Source: a virus. From it: a stretch of DNA of 34,223 nucleotides. Each line of letters begins with the position of its first letter. The first letter of the stretch is position 1. The stretch is from IMG/VR virus record IMGVR_UViG_3300030677_000014, positions 1 through 34,223 of that record, one strand, 5' to 3'. The position numbers were made by a program, and so were the translations under genes. This document shows positions 14,417 through 24,185 of this stretch, one piece after another. The notes under the pieces were generated by a model that worked only from the letters and a program-made list of their open reading frames with translations, made no database searches and had not been told where the DNA came from.

Positions 14417-14829
14417 TACAGAACCCCAATCTCGCCTTCGCCTTCGATGGTCAGCGCAGTGGCCGCACCGGCACCGCCGACCAGGAAGTCAGCCACGTCA
14501 AGACGGAGCGTGCCGTACCAGTCGAACACGCTGTTGGCCGCGACAGTGGTCCCAGTACCGGCAGTGAGCGCCCCGGCTGAGGCTGTCCCACCTGCCACGG
14601 CTTCAGTGCCGGCGGCGTTCGCGCCAGTGGCACCGAGCCACAGGGCGAAGTTCGCGGCTGACGCGGTCTTGTTGACAACGCGGATGTGGGAGAGGACGAT
14701 ATAGGTGCTGGCGTTCGTGCCATGCAGGCCAGTGCCCCCAGTGAGGGTGGGCGGGTTCAGAATGTTGGTGGTCGTGGTGGTGGTCAAGGCCACGGGACCG
14801 AAGCCGATACGTTTGTTGGGGGTGGCCAT
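14416..14829 (-). CDS. Small beta-rich virion protein, probably fibre-associated
   Basis: This 137-residue protein is rich in Thr, Gly and Ala with alternating hydrophobic residues, typical of a beta-sandwich virion protein. It has a run of threonines near residues 16-21. Its place right after the fibre gene suggests a fibre tip, adhesin or fibre chaperone-like decoration, but no family is certain. The ATG follows AAGGACG. The 53-base gap between it and the fibre gene shows no clear terminator. Confidence 0.65.
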   Translation of the reverse strand: MATPNKRIGFGPVALTTTTTTNILNPPTLTGGTGLHGTNASTYIVLSHIRVVNKTASAANFALWLGATGANAAGTEAVAGGTASAGALTAGTGTTVAANSVFDWYGTLRLDVADFLVGGAGAATALTIEGEGEIGVL

Positions 14830-14882
14830 GAGGTCGTCCTTTCAGCAGTCAGAGGGAATATAGCACGTGAACACGCATTCGT

Positions 14883-16856
14883 CTAGCCCACGCGATACCA
14901 AGTCGTTGTCGCTAGGACATACTTCCATTTCGCGAAACTGTTGGCCGCGAAAGTGCCAGCCGTGATGCCACCGTCTATGGTCTGCCCCGCGTTGGCCGAG
15001 ACGGTCAGAGCGCTGATGATTTGGGTTGAAGAGACAGTAACTTCCTGCCCATCCTGGGGAGATGCTGGCATTTTCACAGTGCCGGTCGCTAGAGTACCGG
15101 CCGGCGTCAAGATCAGAAAATTGATTGCGTTCCCAATAGTGATAGAGAAACCCGTCGTGGGAGCAGTCTGTGTGTACGGAGAAGCTTGGATGCCCACTAT
15201 GCCGCCGGCTGAACTTATAACCTGTTGCCCGGTTTCGCTGCCGGCGCAGAAGTTTCCGTTATAGACGGTAAAATCAATTACCAGAGCGCCCCCGTGCTCA
15301 GTCCTAAGATACAGCGCCCCCGTCTCGGACCCTGCGGTAGTGTCAACCGCTTCAAACTGGAACGAAGCCCAGGTAATAGAAGAGCCCGCTGAGTTATTTG
15401 CTTCAGCTTGAAAGGCGAAAATGGCTGAATTTGCGGCCAGCGTGGCGTCAGTGCGGACGGCGATAAATTTCATCGCGGCGTCGTCCTCCATGAACATCTG
15501 ACTGGCAGTAAACACGTCGGCTGTCACGCCGCCGCTGCTAAAAGCGATATCACCACTGTCGTTATATATGATCGGGCCGCCGGAACCGATCTGGATTGCA
15601 CCAGCGGTCGAACTGCCAATGCTTGTTACGAGCGGCCCCTGCATGGTGCCGCCGGACAGCGGCATGAAGAGGCCATACGGGAAGCTCGCATCATCGCCGT
15701 CCATTCCATCGTTGCCGGGGATGCCAATGCCTCTGCTCCCCTCAGCCCCCGCAGCCCCAGTAGCACCCCTAGGTCCAGGCGGACCTTGGTCGCCATCGAA
15801 GCCGTCCTGCCCAGGAACTCCAGCAGGACCCTGCGCGCCGGCTGCCCCAGCCGCGCCAGAGGCCCCCGTGGCTCCGGCGGCACCCATGGGTCCTGGAGGT
15901 CCATCAGACCCGTCTAGACCGTCCTGGCCGGGCGAGCCGGAGGGGCCAACAGGGCCTTGAGGTCCGGTCGGACCAGTGGGGCCTGTGGACCCAGATGAAG
16001 ATGACAGGCTAAGCTCGACCAGACAATAGTACCCGTCGGCATTCTGGCCGCCGAAGGTGACGACATAACCGGGCGTCGCGGTGCCCTCTGTTGGGAATGA
16101 TTGGTGGAAGGAGATAAGATCAGCCGACGAATTGGGGTTCGCGGCGGCTTGATCGACGGCCTGACCGTTAGCCGACATGCTGTAGGGGGCCGGCTGGGTC
16201 GAGCCCGACACCGCGCCGAAGCCCACGCCCAGCAGGAGTTCCGCCGAGCGTGTGGTTGTGACCGTGCTGATATCCATAGTGGCCGCTAGGCCGCCGGTGG
16301 CGTCATTGCTGGGGGTGTCGGCCACGTGGTCACTGGCCCAAGTGCCAGTCGCGCCCTCGACTTCCCACATGGCGACGCACCCATACGGATACGTCTGGGT
16401 ATTCGGCGTCTGGGTCGTGCTTTCGCCCGCGCCGGCATACTTATAGTAGACGTAGAGATAGGTCGTTTGGCCGAATGTGTTCGTGAAAGAGTGGGCCGTT
16501 GACAGGTTCCACCCCGCGCCAGTGACCGGGGGTCCCGCGCTGAAGTCCACACCATAGAGCACCGCGACCAGTAGGCCCCCTTCGGTAGGGGCCACCGGCA
16601 GTGTGACAGCCAAGTCCGTCGGCGAACTGGAGTTCGACAGGGCCGACCCGGTCTGTGATACGACCAGACTAGTCGGCCCCACGATGTTTGACGTGGTCGC
16701 CCGTGAGCCGGCGATCCCTATGGACTGGAGCGCGCGGAGGTCAAGGAGTTCCTCTGGCCCGCGCCCGCTGGACGTGCGCCCGATGATATACCCCTTTGGG
16801 ATATTCCGTCCCTGGCCTCGACCTGGGGGTATGATATTGGGGTTACGGCTCGACAT
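14883..16856 (-). CDS. Tail fibre with collagen-like region
   Basis: This 657-residue fibre has an N-terminal part (1-285) with a beta-rich domain that probably attaches to the virion. It is followed by about 29 continuous Gly-X-Y triplets (289-375), a short interruption at GIGIP (376-380) and three more triplets. The C-terminal ~260 residues form beta-rich receptor-binding modules. The last ~80 residues ([16 protein letters not shown] and WYRVG at the end) resemble a common phage fibre tip. The start lies 14 bases inside the end of the ejection protein gene. The C-terminal coding region looks less GC-rich than the rest, as expected when host-binding parts are exchanged. Confidence 0.85.
   Translation of the reverse strand: MSSRNPNIIPPGRGQGRNIPKGYIIGRTSSGRGPEELLDLRALQSIGIAGSRATTSNIVGPTSLVVSQTGSALSNSSSPTDLAVTLPVAPTEGGLLVAVLYGVDFSAGPPVTGAGWNLSTAHSFTNTFGQTTYLYVYYKYAGAGESTTQTPNTQTYPYGCVAMWEVEGATGTWASDHVADTPSNDATGGLAATMDISTVTTTRSAELLLGVGFGAVSGSTQPAPYSMSANGQAVDQAAANPNSSADLISFHQSFPTEGTATPGYVVTFGGQNADGYYCLVELSLSSSSGSTGPTGPTGPQGPVGPSGSPGQDGLDGSDGPPGPMGAAGATGASGAAGAAGAQGPAGVPGQDGFDGDQGPPGPRGATGAAGAEGSRGIGIPGNDGMDGDDASFPYGLFMPLSGGTMQGPLVTSIGSSTAGAIQIGSGGPIIYNDSGDIAFSSGGVTADVFTASQMFMEDDAAMKFIAVRTDATLAANSAIFAFQAEANNSAGSSITWASFQFEAVDTTAGSETGALYLRTEHGGALVIDFTVYNGNFCAGSETGQQVISSAGGIVGIQASPYTQTAPTTGFSITIGNAINFLILTPAGTLATGTVKMPASPQDGQEVTVSSTQIISALTVSANAGQTIDGGITAGTFAANSFAKWKYVLATTTWYRVG
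15690..15992 (-). repeat. Collagen-like Gly-X-Y repeat region
   Basis: About 32 Gly-X-Y triplets lie here. Two longer related units start PGQDGLDG and PGQDGFDG, and a shortened third starts PGNDGMDG. They should form a trimeric triple-helix stalk. The repeat structure makes the region prone to length change. Confidence 0.85.
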
Positions 16857-19800
16857 CTTGCGGCGGGTGCTTGGATTGGAAGTTGTCCATCATATGGGTA
16901 GCCGACCGCGACAGCATAACCATGTGGTTCCACACGCTCTCACTGTGCTGAAGCTTCTCGCTGTCTGACAGCTTTGTGTCGTCGTTGATCTTCTGCAATA
17001 TCTGCCGCTGGATCGCCAGCGTATGGGCCACTTGGTTCAGCAGCCCTTGCTGACGCGTGTACACGTACTCCTTCTGGGCGTAGGCGATGTCGCTGCGGTC
17101 GCCGATCTTGAGATCGCGCCGGGCCACGGCGAGGTCCGCCGTCGCGGCGTCGAAGGTCCGCTTCTCCTTGTAGAAGTCCTCGACAGACTGGGCGTCAGCC
17201 CTGGTCTGGGTCATGGCGATCACCCTAGCGAACGGGAGGTCACTGATCTGCCACGGGGCACCCTTGAACCCCTCGAATGGAGCGCCGAGCACCTTCATGA
17301 TCGTGGCCCCGAGCGTGCCAGTGTAGCCGCGTATCATGTGGTCGATGCCGATGGGCGACAGGAATTGCTTCGGCAGAATGTGGGTGGGCTCGATCAAGTT
17401 CGACAGCGCCTTGGCCTCGGGCGATGTGTTCTGCGTCACCTGATAGTGAGCACTGTCCGCTTGGAGCGACGATGGCACGATGGGGCGGCCAGTGCCAAGG
17501 GTCGTGTTCGTGTAGACTTCCAACCCTGGCTGAAGGATCGCTGGCAGTTGCAGCGGGAGTTGCTGCGTAATCATGCTGGCCCAATCGAACATGGGCTTCG
17601 GATTATGGGCCGCCATCGCGTCTAGAATGCGGGTCAGAGCGCCGCCGAAGACCGCGCCCGGACCTTCAGGGAAACGGAGGTGGAACCGCACACCAGCGAT
17701 CTCGGGCGTAATCATGGCGTAGTCCTTCTGCCAGCGCTCGATCTCGCTGTACTGCCGGTCAGGATGGTTCTTCAAGGTCGTCTGATCCTGGATGTAACTG
17801 GCCGCCCACATCAGCGCAGTCGGGATGCCGACGGTCATCGCCGTGTAGCGGGCCGTCTCCCACGGCCGGTCGTGCCACGCGTCCATGAAGTTCTTCATGT
17901 AGAGCAGCTTCGGGCGGAAGAACGGCGTCACCCCGGCGTACCAGTTGACGATGTTGGACGCGGCGCGCTCGGCGTAGTCTATGCCGGCGGTGCGCGCGCC
18001 GGATGCAGCCTTAGTGGGCGCGTAGCCCTTGGCCTTGTAGTGCTCATAGATGCCAGTACGGTTCGCCGCGTCCAGCCTTTCCTGGACCAGTTGGGCCAGT
18101 TGGAGAGGATGGGTGACGTGGTTCAGAAGCTTCGGCCCCAGCCCGGTCTGTTCCATCAGCTTGGGGAGGTCGGTCCATTGGTCGCGATCCATGTCTACCA
18201 GGGCCGCGCCAAGGCCGCCCTTGGCCTGCATGTCCTTGTAGATGTCGTCGTTCTTCAGCACGTGGGTCATGCCTTTGATAAGCGTGAGAAACGGCGGGGG
18301 ATGCGACTGGTCATTGATGAACTGGATCACTTGGTGGCTCATGGCCGAGCGGCCGGCGAAGTCCGGGGTGATCGTGATGCCCGCCCGGTTGAGCGCCGCG
18401 AAGGTCTGCATCGTCCGCGTGATGGCGTCGGCCGGCCCATTGGCCGCACCACCCCGCATCAATTGGGCCATGTCCGGGTCATTGATCTGCCAGACCTCCC
18501 GCTTGCCCTTGTTATAGTAGGCGAACTGTTTGCCCGTCAGGCCCGCGTCTTCGCGTTCGACGATGATGGCCTCGAAAGCTTTCTTCGCGTGATCCCAGGT
18601 GGCGACTTCGGCCGGGTCCAGCTTGCCAGTCAGCGGGTCTTTCTCAGGCTCCTTGAAGCCGTACCGCTTGAGTTCCGCCTCGACGATATCGTCATTCGGG
18701 TCCGTCTTGGAGATGACCTTGTGCAGCCCTTCGCGCACGGCCCACTCGGGGTTCCGTTGCGCCATCTCGACCATCTGCTTCCTGGCCCAATTGGCGTCGG
18801 CGCTCTTGATGACGGCGCGCAGATTGTCCTGGGTCGAGAGCAACGGGTCGGCGATCTGCCTGTCACTGCCTTCCATCCGCTTCAGCGGGGAGCCGATAGT
18901 GAACCCACCCTGGCTGTATGGCTTATCGAAAGCATCGTCATCGCCCATAAGCCGGCGCATCGACACATAGATAGTGTTCATGGCTTTCATCGAAGCGACT
19001 TGCTCGGCGCTATACCGGCCGGCCTTGACCGCATAGTCGAGTGCGCCGTTGTTCGTCTCGGTCCACATGCGCGCGGCTTCCTCATACTTCTCGCGCCAAC
19101 TGTCCCGTTGAACAATCTCATGCGAAGCGTGAGGATTGACCCCGGTGTCGATGCCAGGGTTCTCGCGCGCCTTCTCCAAGTCCCGTTCATTCTGGACGAT
19201 GACTTGGTCGAACTCGTGCTGGTGCTGCTTGATCTCCAGATCGCGCTTGTCCTTCGCCGCTTTCAGCGCCTTGCTGGCCTCTTTCTTGGCCTTGGCCAGC
19301 ACTGTCTTATCGCCCGTGTCACCGGCTTCCTTGAGCTTGGCATTGTAGCGGTCCTGCGCCTTTTGGAATGCGGCGTCGGTCTTCGCCACCTTGTCGGTCT
19401 GCCGGCCGCCGGCCGTAGCCTCTTTCACGCGTGCCTGGGCCTTGGCGATGCGGAGGTTCTGGGTCGCCTTCTCGTCTGTTCTCGCGGCCAGCAGGTACGC
19501 CTTGAAGTCGTTGACATTGCCACCCTTGGAGAGCATCAACTTCCCCGCGTCGAGCAGGCCGTGGGAGCCGGGGATGATGTCTTTCTTGTCGGGGCCGTCG
19601 ATGATCCCGTCACGCACGAATGTCGCGGCCCGACTGGCGGACCCGTAGACCTGACGGAACGCGTCCTCGTTGCCGAAGTCCTTCCGGTCGTAGAGGCCGG
19701 CTTGGACCATCCGGTCGTCGACCCGCTTGGCCGGGATCAGTTCGGAGAAGACCTCCGTGGCGAAGTGTGCCCAGGTGCGGGGGCCGGGGGGCTGCGCTTC

Positions 19801-22062
19801 GCCCAGGTTGCTGCGGATTTCCAGCGACAGGTCCGCATCAGTGGCCCGCTTCCACGTATTCGCCGCCGACAGATCGCCACCACCGCTCTCAGCGAGGGCT
19901 TCACGTTCCTTGGAGATGTCAGCGTCCAGGCTAACCGGGGTCGAGTTCGGATCGAAGGACGGCACAGCCTTGCCGTCGGGCCGACTGAGATCACCCTCGA
20001 CCGGGCCGACGACCTTATTGTTCCTCATGGTGGCAACTTCGCCCCTGGTCTTGGGTCCAAAGCCCACGTGGACGTGGTCGCCTTCCTCTAGGATTTGGTC
20101 GAACGGCAACCCACTGGCTCGCAGTTTGGCGACGACCTCTTGGTTCGTCATGCCCGCCACCTTCACGTCCCACGCGCCATAGCCGGCGCGGAAGTTCGCT
20201 TCACTGTGTTCAGTCGCGTTCGGGGCGGCGGTAGTCTTGCCTTCCCGCACGAGTTCCGCCTGTGACGCCGCCGAGCGTTCGGCCGACGTGATCGTGGTCC
20301 GCGCGCCGAAGATGCCGTCGAAGGTCCCTTGCGGATTGGCGCGTAGTGCAGTGAGCTTGGCCTTGCCGGCGGCGTCCATCTTGGCCGTGGGTGGGGCTTC
20401 CTCGGGGGCGTCGCCGCGCGCCTTCATCCGGCCGTTGGCAAGATACTTCTGGGTCTCGGCCGGCAGGAAGCTCTCGTCACGTGTGGCGGCCACATGATCG
20501 TATCTGATACCGCCCCGCACCGAAGGGTCCTGAGTGGCCTCCAGGCGCACCCCCGGCCCGCTGGCGAGGAACCTGTCAGCTTGCTTCGGACCAGCATTGT
20601 AGGCAATGGACATGGCGTCCATGTTGCCGTTGTATTTCCTGTAGAGGTCGCTCACGATAGTTCGTGCGACTTGGGTGCTATAGGCTCGGTCGGTTAGCTT
20701 GGCCGGGTCGAAGCCATAGGCCCGAGCCGTGGCGGGCATGATTTGAAAGCGGCCGACCGCCCCCATCGGGCTGATCGCCGTGTCCGGGTGCGGGAGGTTG
20801 CCGGTCTCCAGACGCTCGAATACGCCTAGAGCCTCATCGACATTCGCGACGTAGTGCGGCTGGGCCACGGGGTCGAACTTTCCGGGCTCGGGGATATTGC
20901 CGGCCGAGCGGATTACGCTGGTGGCGGGCTGCGTGTACACACCTTGAGCACCACCATTCATCAGGTTCCGCTTCGTAGGCGACGGGGCGGCCGGCGGCTG
21001 GGCCTGGGGCGCGTGCTCGACGGCGCTCGGGGCATTGTACTGGGAGAGAGCAGGGGCGACGCTGTCACCCTCCACGTCCTGAAGGAGAAGCTGTTGCTTG
21101 AACTCAGGGTGCGCCCTGGCCAAAGACAATTGCTCACCGGGCGTCATGCCGGTATGAACCCAGATGTCCTGCATGTTCTTCTGGACGTGAAGGCTTGCCT
21201 CAGGGTTCGACACAAGCTGGGCCGCCGCCGTCTGATAGTCCGCAACCTGCGGGAATTGCCCCTTGACCTGGGGCGAGACTGGACTGCGGGTCACGGCGTT
21301 CGGGTAGACGGATGGGTCGGGAATTTCCCCGGCGCGGAAAGCGGTCATGGCCCCGGCGCGCGCTGCCCTAGCCGCAGCGATGCCCGGCTTGCCCATGACG
21401 GCCAGCGAGGCTTCACCCGTGATGATGTTGCCCAGGATCGATCCGGCTTGCTCACCGTGAACGGTTTCAGCACTGAAGGCCCACTGCGTCGGGTCCAGGA
21501 TATTGGAGGTCGGCGACTTCAGGTCCACCGTGAGACGCGGAGCGGGCACGCCAAGGTCGCCCAGCTTCCGGCCAGCCGGCGCTCCGATGGTGTTGATCGC
21601 CCCGACCAAAGGCGAGAGGACCACATTGATACCATCCCACAACGTCTGCGCGTCGCGGACTGTGCTGCCGTTGACCATCATACCCGATGTCATTTGATCC
21701 ACCATCGTCGGGTTGAATGAGTGCTGCCAGTTGGACCGCTGCTGTTCTTCAAGGCCCTGCCATGCGCCCGTAACTGGGCCCATGAAGTCGCTGCCAGCGT
21801 GTTGCAGGATCGAGGTCGTCAGACCCGCATCAGCAGTTGGGGCCTGCCGGGGGGCCTGCGGCGCGGGCGAGTGAGCCCCGTCGCCCCAGTAGGCGTCGAT
21901 CTTGTCGCTGCTCCACTTCTGTTTCAGGAGCGCCTGCGTCGCTTGTTCCTTCGCAGCCTGGACTACGGCGGGAGCGATGCCGCTCTTGAGCATGTCCTGA
22001 AGCTTCTGCGCGCCCTCAGGGCCTTGCGGCTGGGCGACTTGACCCGGTACTGGATCGGCCAT
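16843..22062 (-). CDS. Large DNA-ejection (internal virion) protein with transglycosylase and M15 peptidase-like domains
   Basis: The product is 1739 residues. Residues about 405-500 form an SLT-type lytic transglycosylase: LETGN with probable catalytic Glu419, [22 protein letters not shown]. Residues about 585-670 look like a zinc M15-type peptidase: ITSAERS, TEHS (H619), AWDV (D632) and DHVHVGF (H663/H665). A charged coiled-coil region spans about 870-970. The C-terminal part (about 1250-1600) resembles large polyvalent-protein-associated domains and has a hydrophobic stretch near 1430. It probably crosses the envelope during DNA entry and opens the wall locally, like T7 gp16. The gene starts one base into the preceding stop (TAATG). 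Confidence 0.85.
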   Translation of the reverse strand: MADPVPGQVAQPQGPEGAQKLQDMLKSGIAPAVVQAAKEQATQALLKQKWSSDKIDAYWGDGAHSPAPQAPRQAPTADAGLTTSILQHAGSDFMGPVTGAWQGLEEQQRSNWQHSFNPTMVDQMTSGMMVNGSTVRDAQTLWDGINVVLSPLVGAINTIGAPAGRKLGDLGVPAPRLTVDLKSPTSNILDPTQWAFSAETVHGEQAGSILGNIITGEASLAVMGKPGIAAARAARAGAMTAFRAGEIPDPSVYPNAVTRSPVSPQVKGQFPQVADYQTAAAQLVSNPEASLHVQKNMQDIWVHTGMTPGEQLSLARAHPEFKQQLLLQDVEGDSVAPALSQYNAPSAVEHAPQAQPPAAPSPTKRNLMNGGAQGVYTQPATSVIRSAGNIPEPGKFDPVAQPHYVANVDEALGVFERLETGNLPHPDTAISPMGAVGRFQIMPATARAYGFDPAKLTDRAYSTQVARTIVSDLYRKYNGNMDAMSIAYNAGPKQADRFLASGPGVRLEATQDPSVRGGIRYDHVAATRDESFLPAETQKYLANGRMKARGDAPEEAPPTAKMDAAGKAKLTALRANPQGTFDGIFGARTTITSAERSAASQAELVREGKTTAAPNATEHSEANFRAGYGAWDVKVAGMTNQEVVAKLRASGLPFDQILEEGDHVHVGFGPKTRGEVATMRNNKVVGPVEGDLSRPDGKAVPSFDPNSTPVSLDADISKEREALAESGGGDLSAANTWKRATDADLSLEIRSNLGEAQPPGPRTWAHFATEVFSELIPAKRVDDRMVQAGLYDRKDFGNEDAFRQVYGSASRAATFVRDGIIDGPDKKDIIPGSHGLLDAGKLMLSKGGNVNDFKAYLLAARTDEKATQNLRIAKAQARVKEATAGGRQTDKVAKTDAAFQKAQDRYNAKLKEAGDTGDKTVLAKAKKEASKALKAAKDKRDLEIKQHQHEFDQVIVQNERDLEKARENPGIDTGVNPHASHEIVQRDSWREKYEEAARMWTETNNGALDYAVKAGRYSAEQVASMKAMNTIYVSMRRLMGDDDAFDKPYSQGGFTIGSPLKRMEGSDRQIADPLLSTQDNLRAVIKSADANWARKQMVEMAQRNPEWAVREGLHKVISKTDPNDDIVEAELKRYGFKEPEKDPLTGKLDPAEVATWDHAKKAFEAIIVEREDAGLTGKQFAYYNKGKREVWQINDPDMAQLMRGGAANGPADAITRTMQTFAALNRAGITITPDFAGRSAMSHQVIQFINDQSHPPPFLTLIKGMTHVLKNDDIYKDMQAKGGLGAALVDMDRDQWTDLPKLMEQTGLGPKLLNHVTHPLQLAQLVQERLDAANRTGIYEHYKAKGYAPTKAASGARTAGIDYAERAASNIVNWYAGVTPFFRPKLLYMKNFMDAWHDRPWETARYTAMTVGIPTALMWAASYIQDQTTLKNHPDRQYSEIERWQKDYAMITPEIAGVRFHLRFPEGPGAVFGGALTRILDAMAAHNPKPMFDWASMITQQLPLQLPAILQPGLEVYTNTTLGTGRPIVPSSLQADSAHYQVTQNTSPEAKALSNLIEPTHILPKQFLSPIGIDHMIRGYTGTLGATIMKVLGAPFEGFKGAPWQISDLPFARVIAMTQTRADAQSVEDFYKEKRTFDAATADLAVARRDLKIGDRSDIAYAQKEYVYTRQQGLLNQVAHTLAIQRQILQKINDDTKLSDSEKLQHSESVWNHMVMLSRSATHMMDNFQSKHPPQDVEP
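17057..17064. repeat. GTGTACAC palindrome, copy 8
   Basis: Near the 3' end of the giant ejection protein gene; full CGTGTACACG; read as Val-Tyr-Thr on the minus strand. Confidence 0.9.
20933..20940. repeat. GTGTACAC palindrome, copy 9
   Basis: In the 5' part of the giant ejection protein gene; flanks C and A; read as Val-Tyr-Thr on the minus strand. Confidence 0.9.
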
Positions 22063-23723
22063 TAATGGCTCCCTGGCATTAGGCGGGCGGCGGCTTGATC
22101 GACTTGTGGCTGAATGTCAGTGCCGCCGGCCCAGGCATTGCTGCCCCTGGCACCCATGACCGGGTGCTGGTTGAAGTAGGCGTAGGGTTGGCCGGAGTGG
22201 GCGGCCTGCTGATAGTAAGCCACGGCGTTGGCGAAGCTGGTGGGATTGTGTGGGTCCATCATAGCCTTGACGGCGTCATTGGGGTTCGTGCCGCTGGCCA
22301 CGTAGTGGTCGAACACTTGGTGCATCGCGCGCCGGGCTTCGGCCGCCGCCGCGAAGCCATTGGGGTCAGTCTGGCCGGGGCCAGCCGTCGTCGGCATATC
22401 TTCGCCATCCGCTCCGAGTGCGGCCTGGGGCGACCGAGTGATCTGGGGCCGGACGCCTTCGCTGAACCACTGGTCGAGTTGCTTCAGCGCACCTTCGTAG
22501 ACGGGGTCGTGCGGGGCGTCAGAGACAGACTTCCGGGCTCGTTCCCAAGTATCGGTGCTTATGGTCTTGTCCGTGAAGTATGCTTTGTCGAGTTCGGTGA
22601 CAGTAGGATAGCCGGGAGTGTGAGGGCCAGCACCGATACGACGGAACAGATTATCCGAAACGGCAGGATTATCTTGCTGATATTTGAAACTATTGCGGTC
22701 TTCGATGTTGCGGTCCATTCCCGTGTCGAGATTAGTGCTTTCCGTAGGGAGAAGTCCCGCATAGGTCTGCCTCCATTGGTCGGCCGCCTTGACCAGGGCC
22801 GGGGGGATTGGCTTTCCAGAGCGCCCAAGTTCGTCGATCTGGTGGGAGATATTGGCATAAGCGGCACGGCCGGCGTCTTCCTGAGACTGCCGGTTGACCT
22901 CGTCTTGCTGACGCTGCATGGTCGCATTGCGTTCTTCGGTGTGGTCAGCGAGGTCAGTGAGGTGCTGAACTTCGTCATGGCCGAGCACGTCGCTGAAGGT
23001 CCCGTCCGCAATGGCTTTGCGCGCGGCGGCGATCCCGTTCGGGCCGCTCTCGATCATACCCTCCAAGCCCTGCATGGCGATGTAGGACTTGCCCTGACTA
23101 TGGATGCTGGCCTTGACGTTGGCCGCATCCTCGGCCGTTAGATTGGAATGGCTGTCAACGACTGCGCCTTGGCCCTGCTCAAACGAGCCCATGATGGTCT
23201 GGATGCCGCGCACGGTGCCGTCAGCGCGAGCCGCAGCCCCGAAGCCATTGGAGGCGTCATTCACATTCTGCTTCGCGGCGATCCCCGCCAGCCGGCCCTG
23301 ATCCCCGAGGGTCATCTCAGTGAAGTGCTGCCTAATCTCGGCCGACTGCTCAGCCGCATAGATTTGGCCCTTCTCAGTCGTGAAGCCGGCCGCCCACTGC
23401 TTCAACCACGGCTCAAGCTTATCTTGCCGCCACTTGTCAGCGGTCGTGGGATCATTCGGATCAGCCGCTTTGGCCGTCGTATTCCAGTCGGTCGTGAGCG
23501 ACGCCCAGCCTTGAGCCTTGACCGCCTCGGCGTGTGTCACCTGTTGGCGGAAGACTTGGTCCTGGTACATCTGACCGTTGTCACGGATGTCCTGGGAAGT
23601 ATCTTCACCGATCTGGTGGAAGTACAGGCCGATCCGACGACCGGCTTGCACGTTCGCTTCGATCCCCGTCTCTGACGGCTGTATTCTCCCCGAGCCCGCT
23701 TCAAACTCTGCTATCTTGGGCAT
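22062..23723 (-). CDS. Internal virion/core protein
   Basis: This 553-residue protein is mainly helical and rich in Gln, Ala, Asp and His, with no clear enzymatic motif. Its position between the gp14-like and giant ejection proteins, and its helical content, fit a second internal core (T7 gp15-like) protein that builds the ejection conduit. It overlaps the next gene by TAATG. The ribosome-binding site is weak. The role is inferred mainly from gene order. Confidence 0.65.
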   Translation of the reverse strand: MPKIAEFEAGSGRIQPSETGIEANVQAGRRIGLYFHQIGEDTSQDIRDNGQMYQDQVFRQQVTHAEAVKAQGWASLTTDWNTTAKAADPNDPTTADKWRQDKLEPWLKQWAAGFTTEKGQIYAAEQSAEIRQHFTEMTLGDQGRLAGIAAKQNVNDASNGFGAAARADGTVRGIQTIMGSFEQGQGAVVDSHSNLTAEDAANVKASIHSQGKSYIAMQGLEGMIESGPNGIAAARKAIADGTFSDVLGHDEVQHLTDLADHTEERNATMQRQQDEVNRQSQEDAGRAAYANISHQIDELGRSGKPIPPALVKAADQWRQTYAGLLPTESTNLDTGMDRNIEDRNSFKYQQDNPAVSDNLFRRIGAGPHTPGYPTVTELDKAYFTDKTISTDTWERARKSVSDAPHDPVYEGALKQLDQWFSEGVRPQITRSPQAALGADGEDMPTTAGPGQTDPNGFAAAAEARRAMHQVFDHYVASGTNPNDAVKAMMDPHNPTSFANAVAYYQQAAHSGQPYAYFNQHPVMGARGSNAWAGGTDIQPQVDQAAARLMPGSH

Positions 23724-23725
23724 GA

Positions 23726-24184
23726 CTAAATCCCGAAGATCGAACCGGCGATATTGCCAAGTCCGTTAACGATGCCCGCTGCACCGGCCGCATTGGCCGC
23801 TTGCTGCATTCCGCTGTACGCTGCGCTCTCTTGCTCGAAGCCGCCTTCAGTCACGAGCCCTTGCGTCTGAATGATCTGCTTTTGCAGAGTACCCTGTGCC
23901 GCCGAAGATTGCAAGAGGGCCAGGGCCGATCCGCTCTCGGCGAGGCCGTTGCCGGCCACGTCGGCCTTCTGCGCTCCGATGGTCTGGGTAATCGCCCGGC
24001 CAGCTTGGCTCTCCTGAATGCGGGTACTCTCCGCCGTGATCTGGGCATTCTGTTTGGCCAGGGTCGCGGCGGTTCCGTAGGACGCACCCTCGGCGAAGTC
24101 GCCGAATGCGCTGAAGAGGTCACCCACACCATTGGCGAAGGAACCAAGGCTGGACGAACTGCTCAATGGATTGCTGGCGGCCAT
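23726..24184 (-). CDS. Internal virion protein, gp14-like
   Basis: This 152-residue protein is Ala/Ser/Gly/Gln-rich, with Gly-containing hydrophobic segments at both ends and a central helical region rich in Gln (KQNAQITAE, GSALALLQSSAAQG, KQIIQTQG). This composition is typical of small internal virion proteins such as T7 gp14 that enter the outer membrane on ejection. It lies between the tail nozzle and the larger core proteins, the usual order. The Ser-rich start and Gly-rich C-terminus are low in complexity. The assignment is by pattern and position. Confidence 0.7.
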   Translation of the reverse strand: MAASNPLSSSSSLGSFANGVGDLFSAFGDFAEGASYGTAATLAKQNAQITAESTRIQESQAGRAITQTIGAQKADVAGNGLAESGSALALLQSSAAQGTLQKQIIQTQGLVTEGGFEQESAAYSGMQQAANAAGAAGIVNGLGNIAGSIFGI

Positions 24185-24185
24185 A

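Noticed and set aside
17680-20091. 803-residue plus-strand open frame opposite the ejection protein gene
   Set aside because: It is antisense to a gene with clear enzyme motifs, lacks any recognisable domain or ribosome-binding site, and arises because GC-rich third positions remove stops from the opposite frame.
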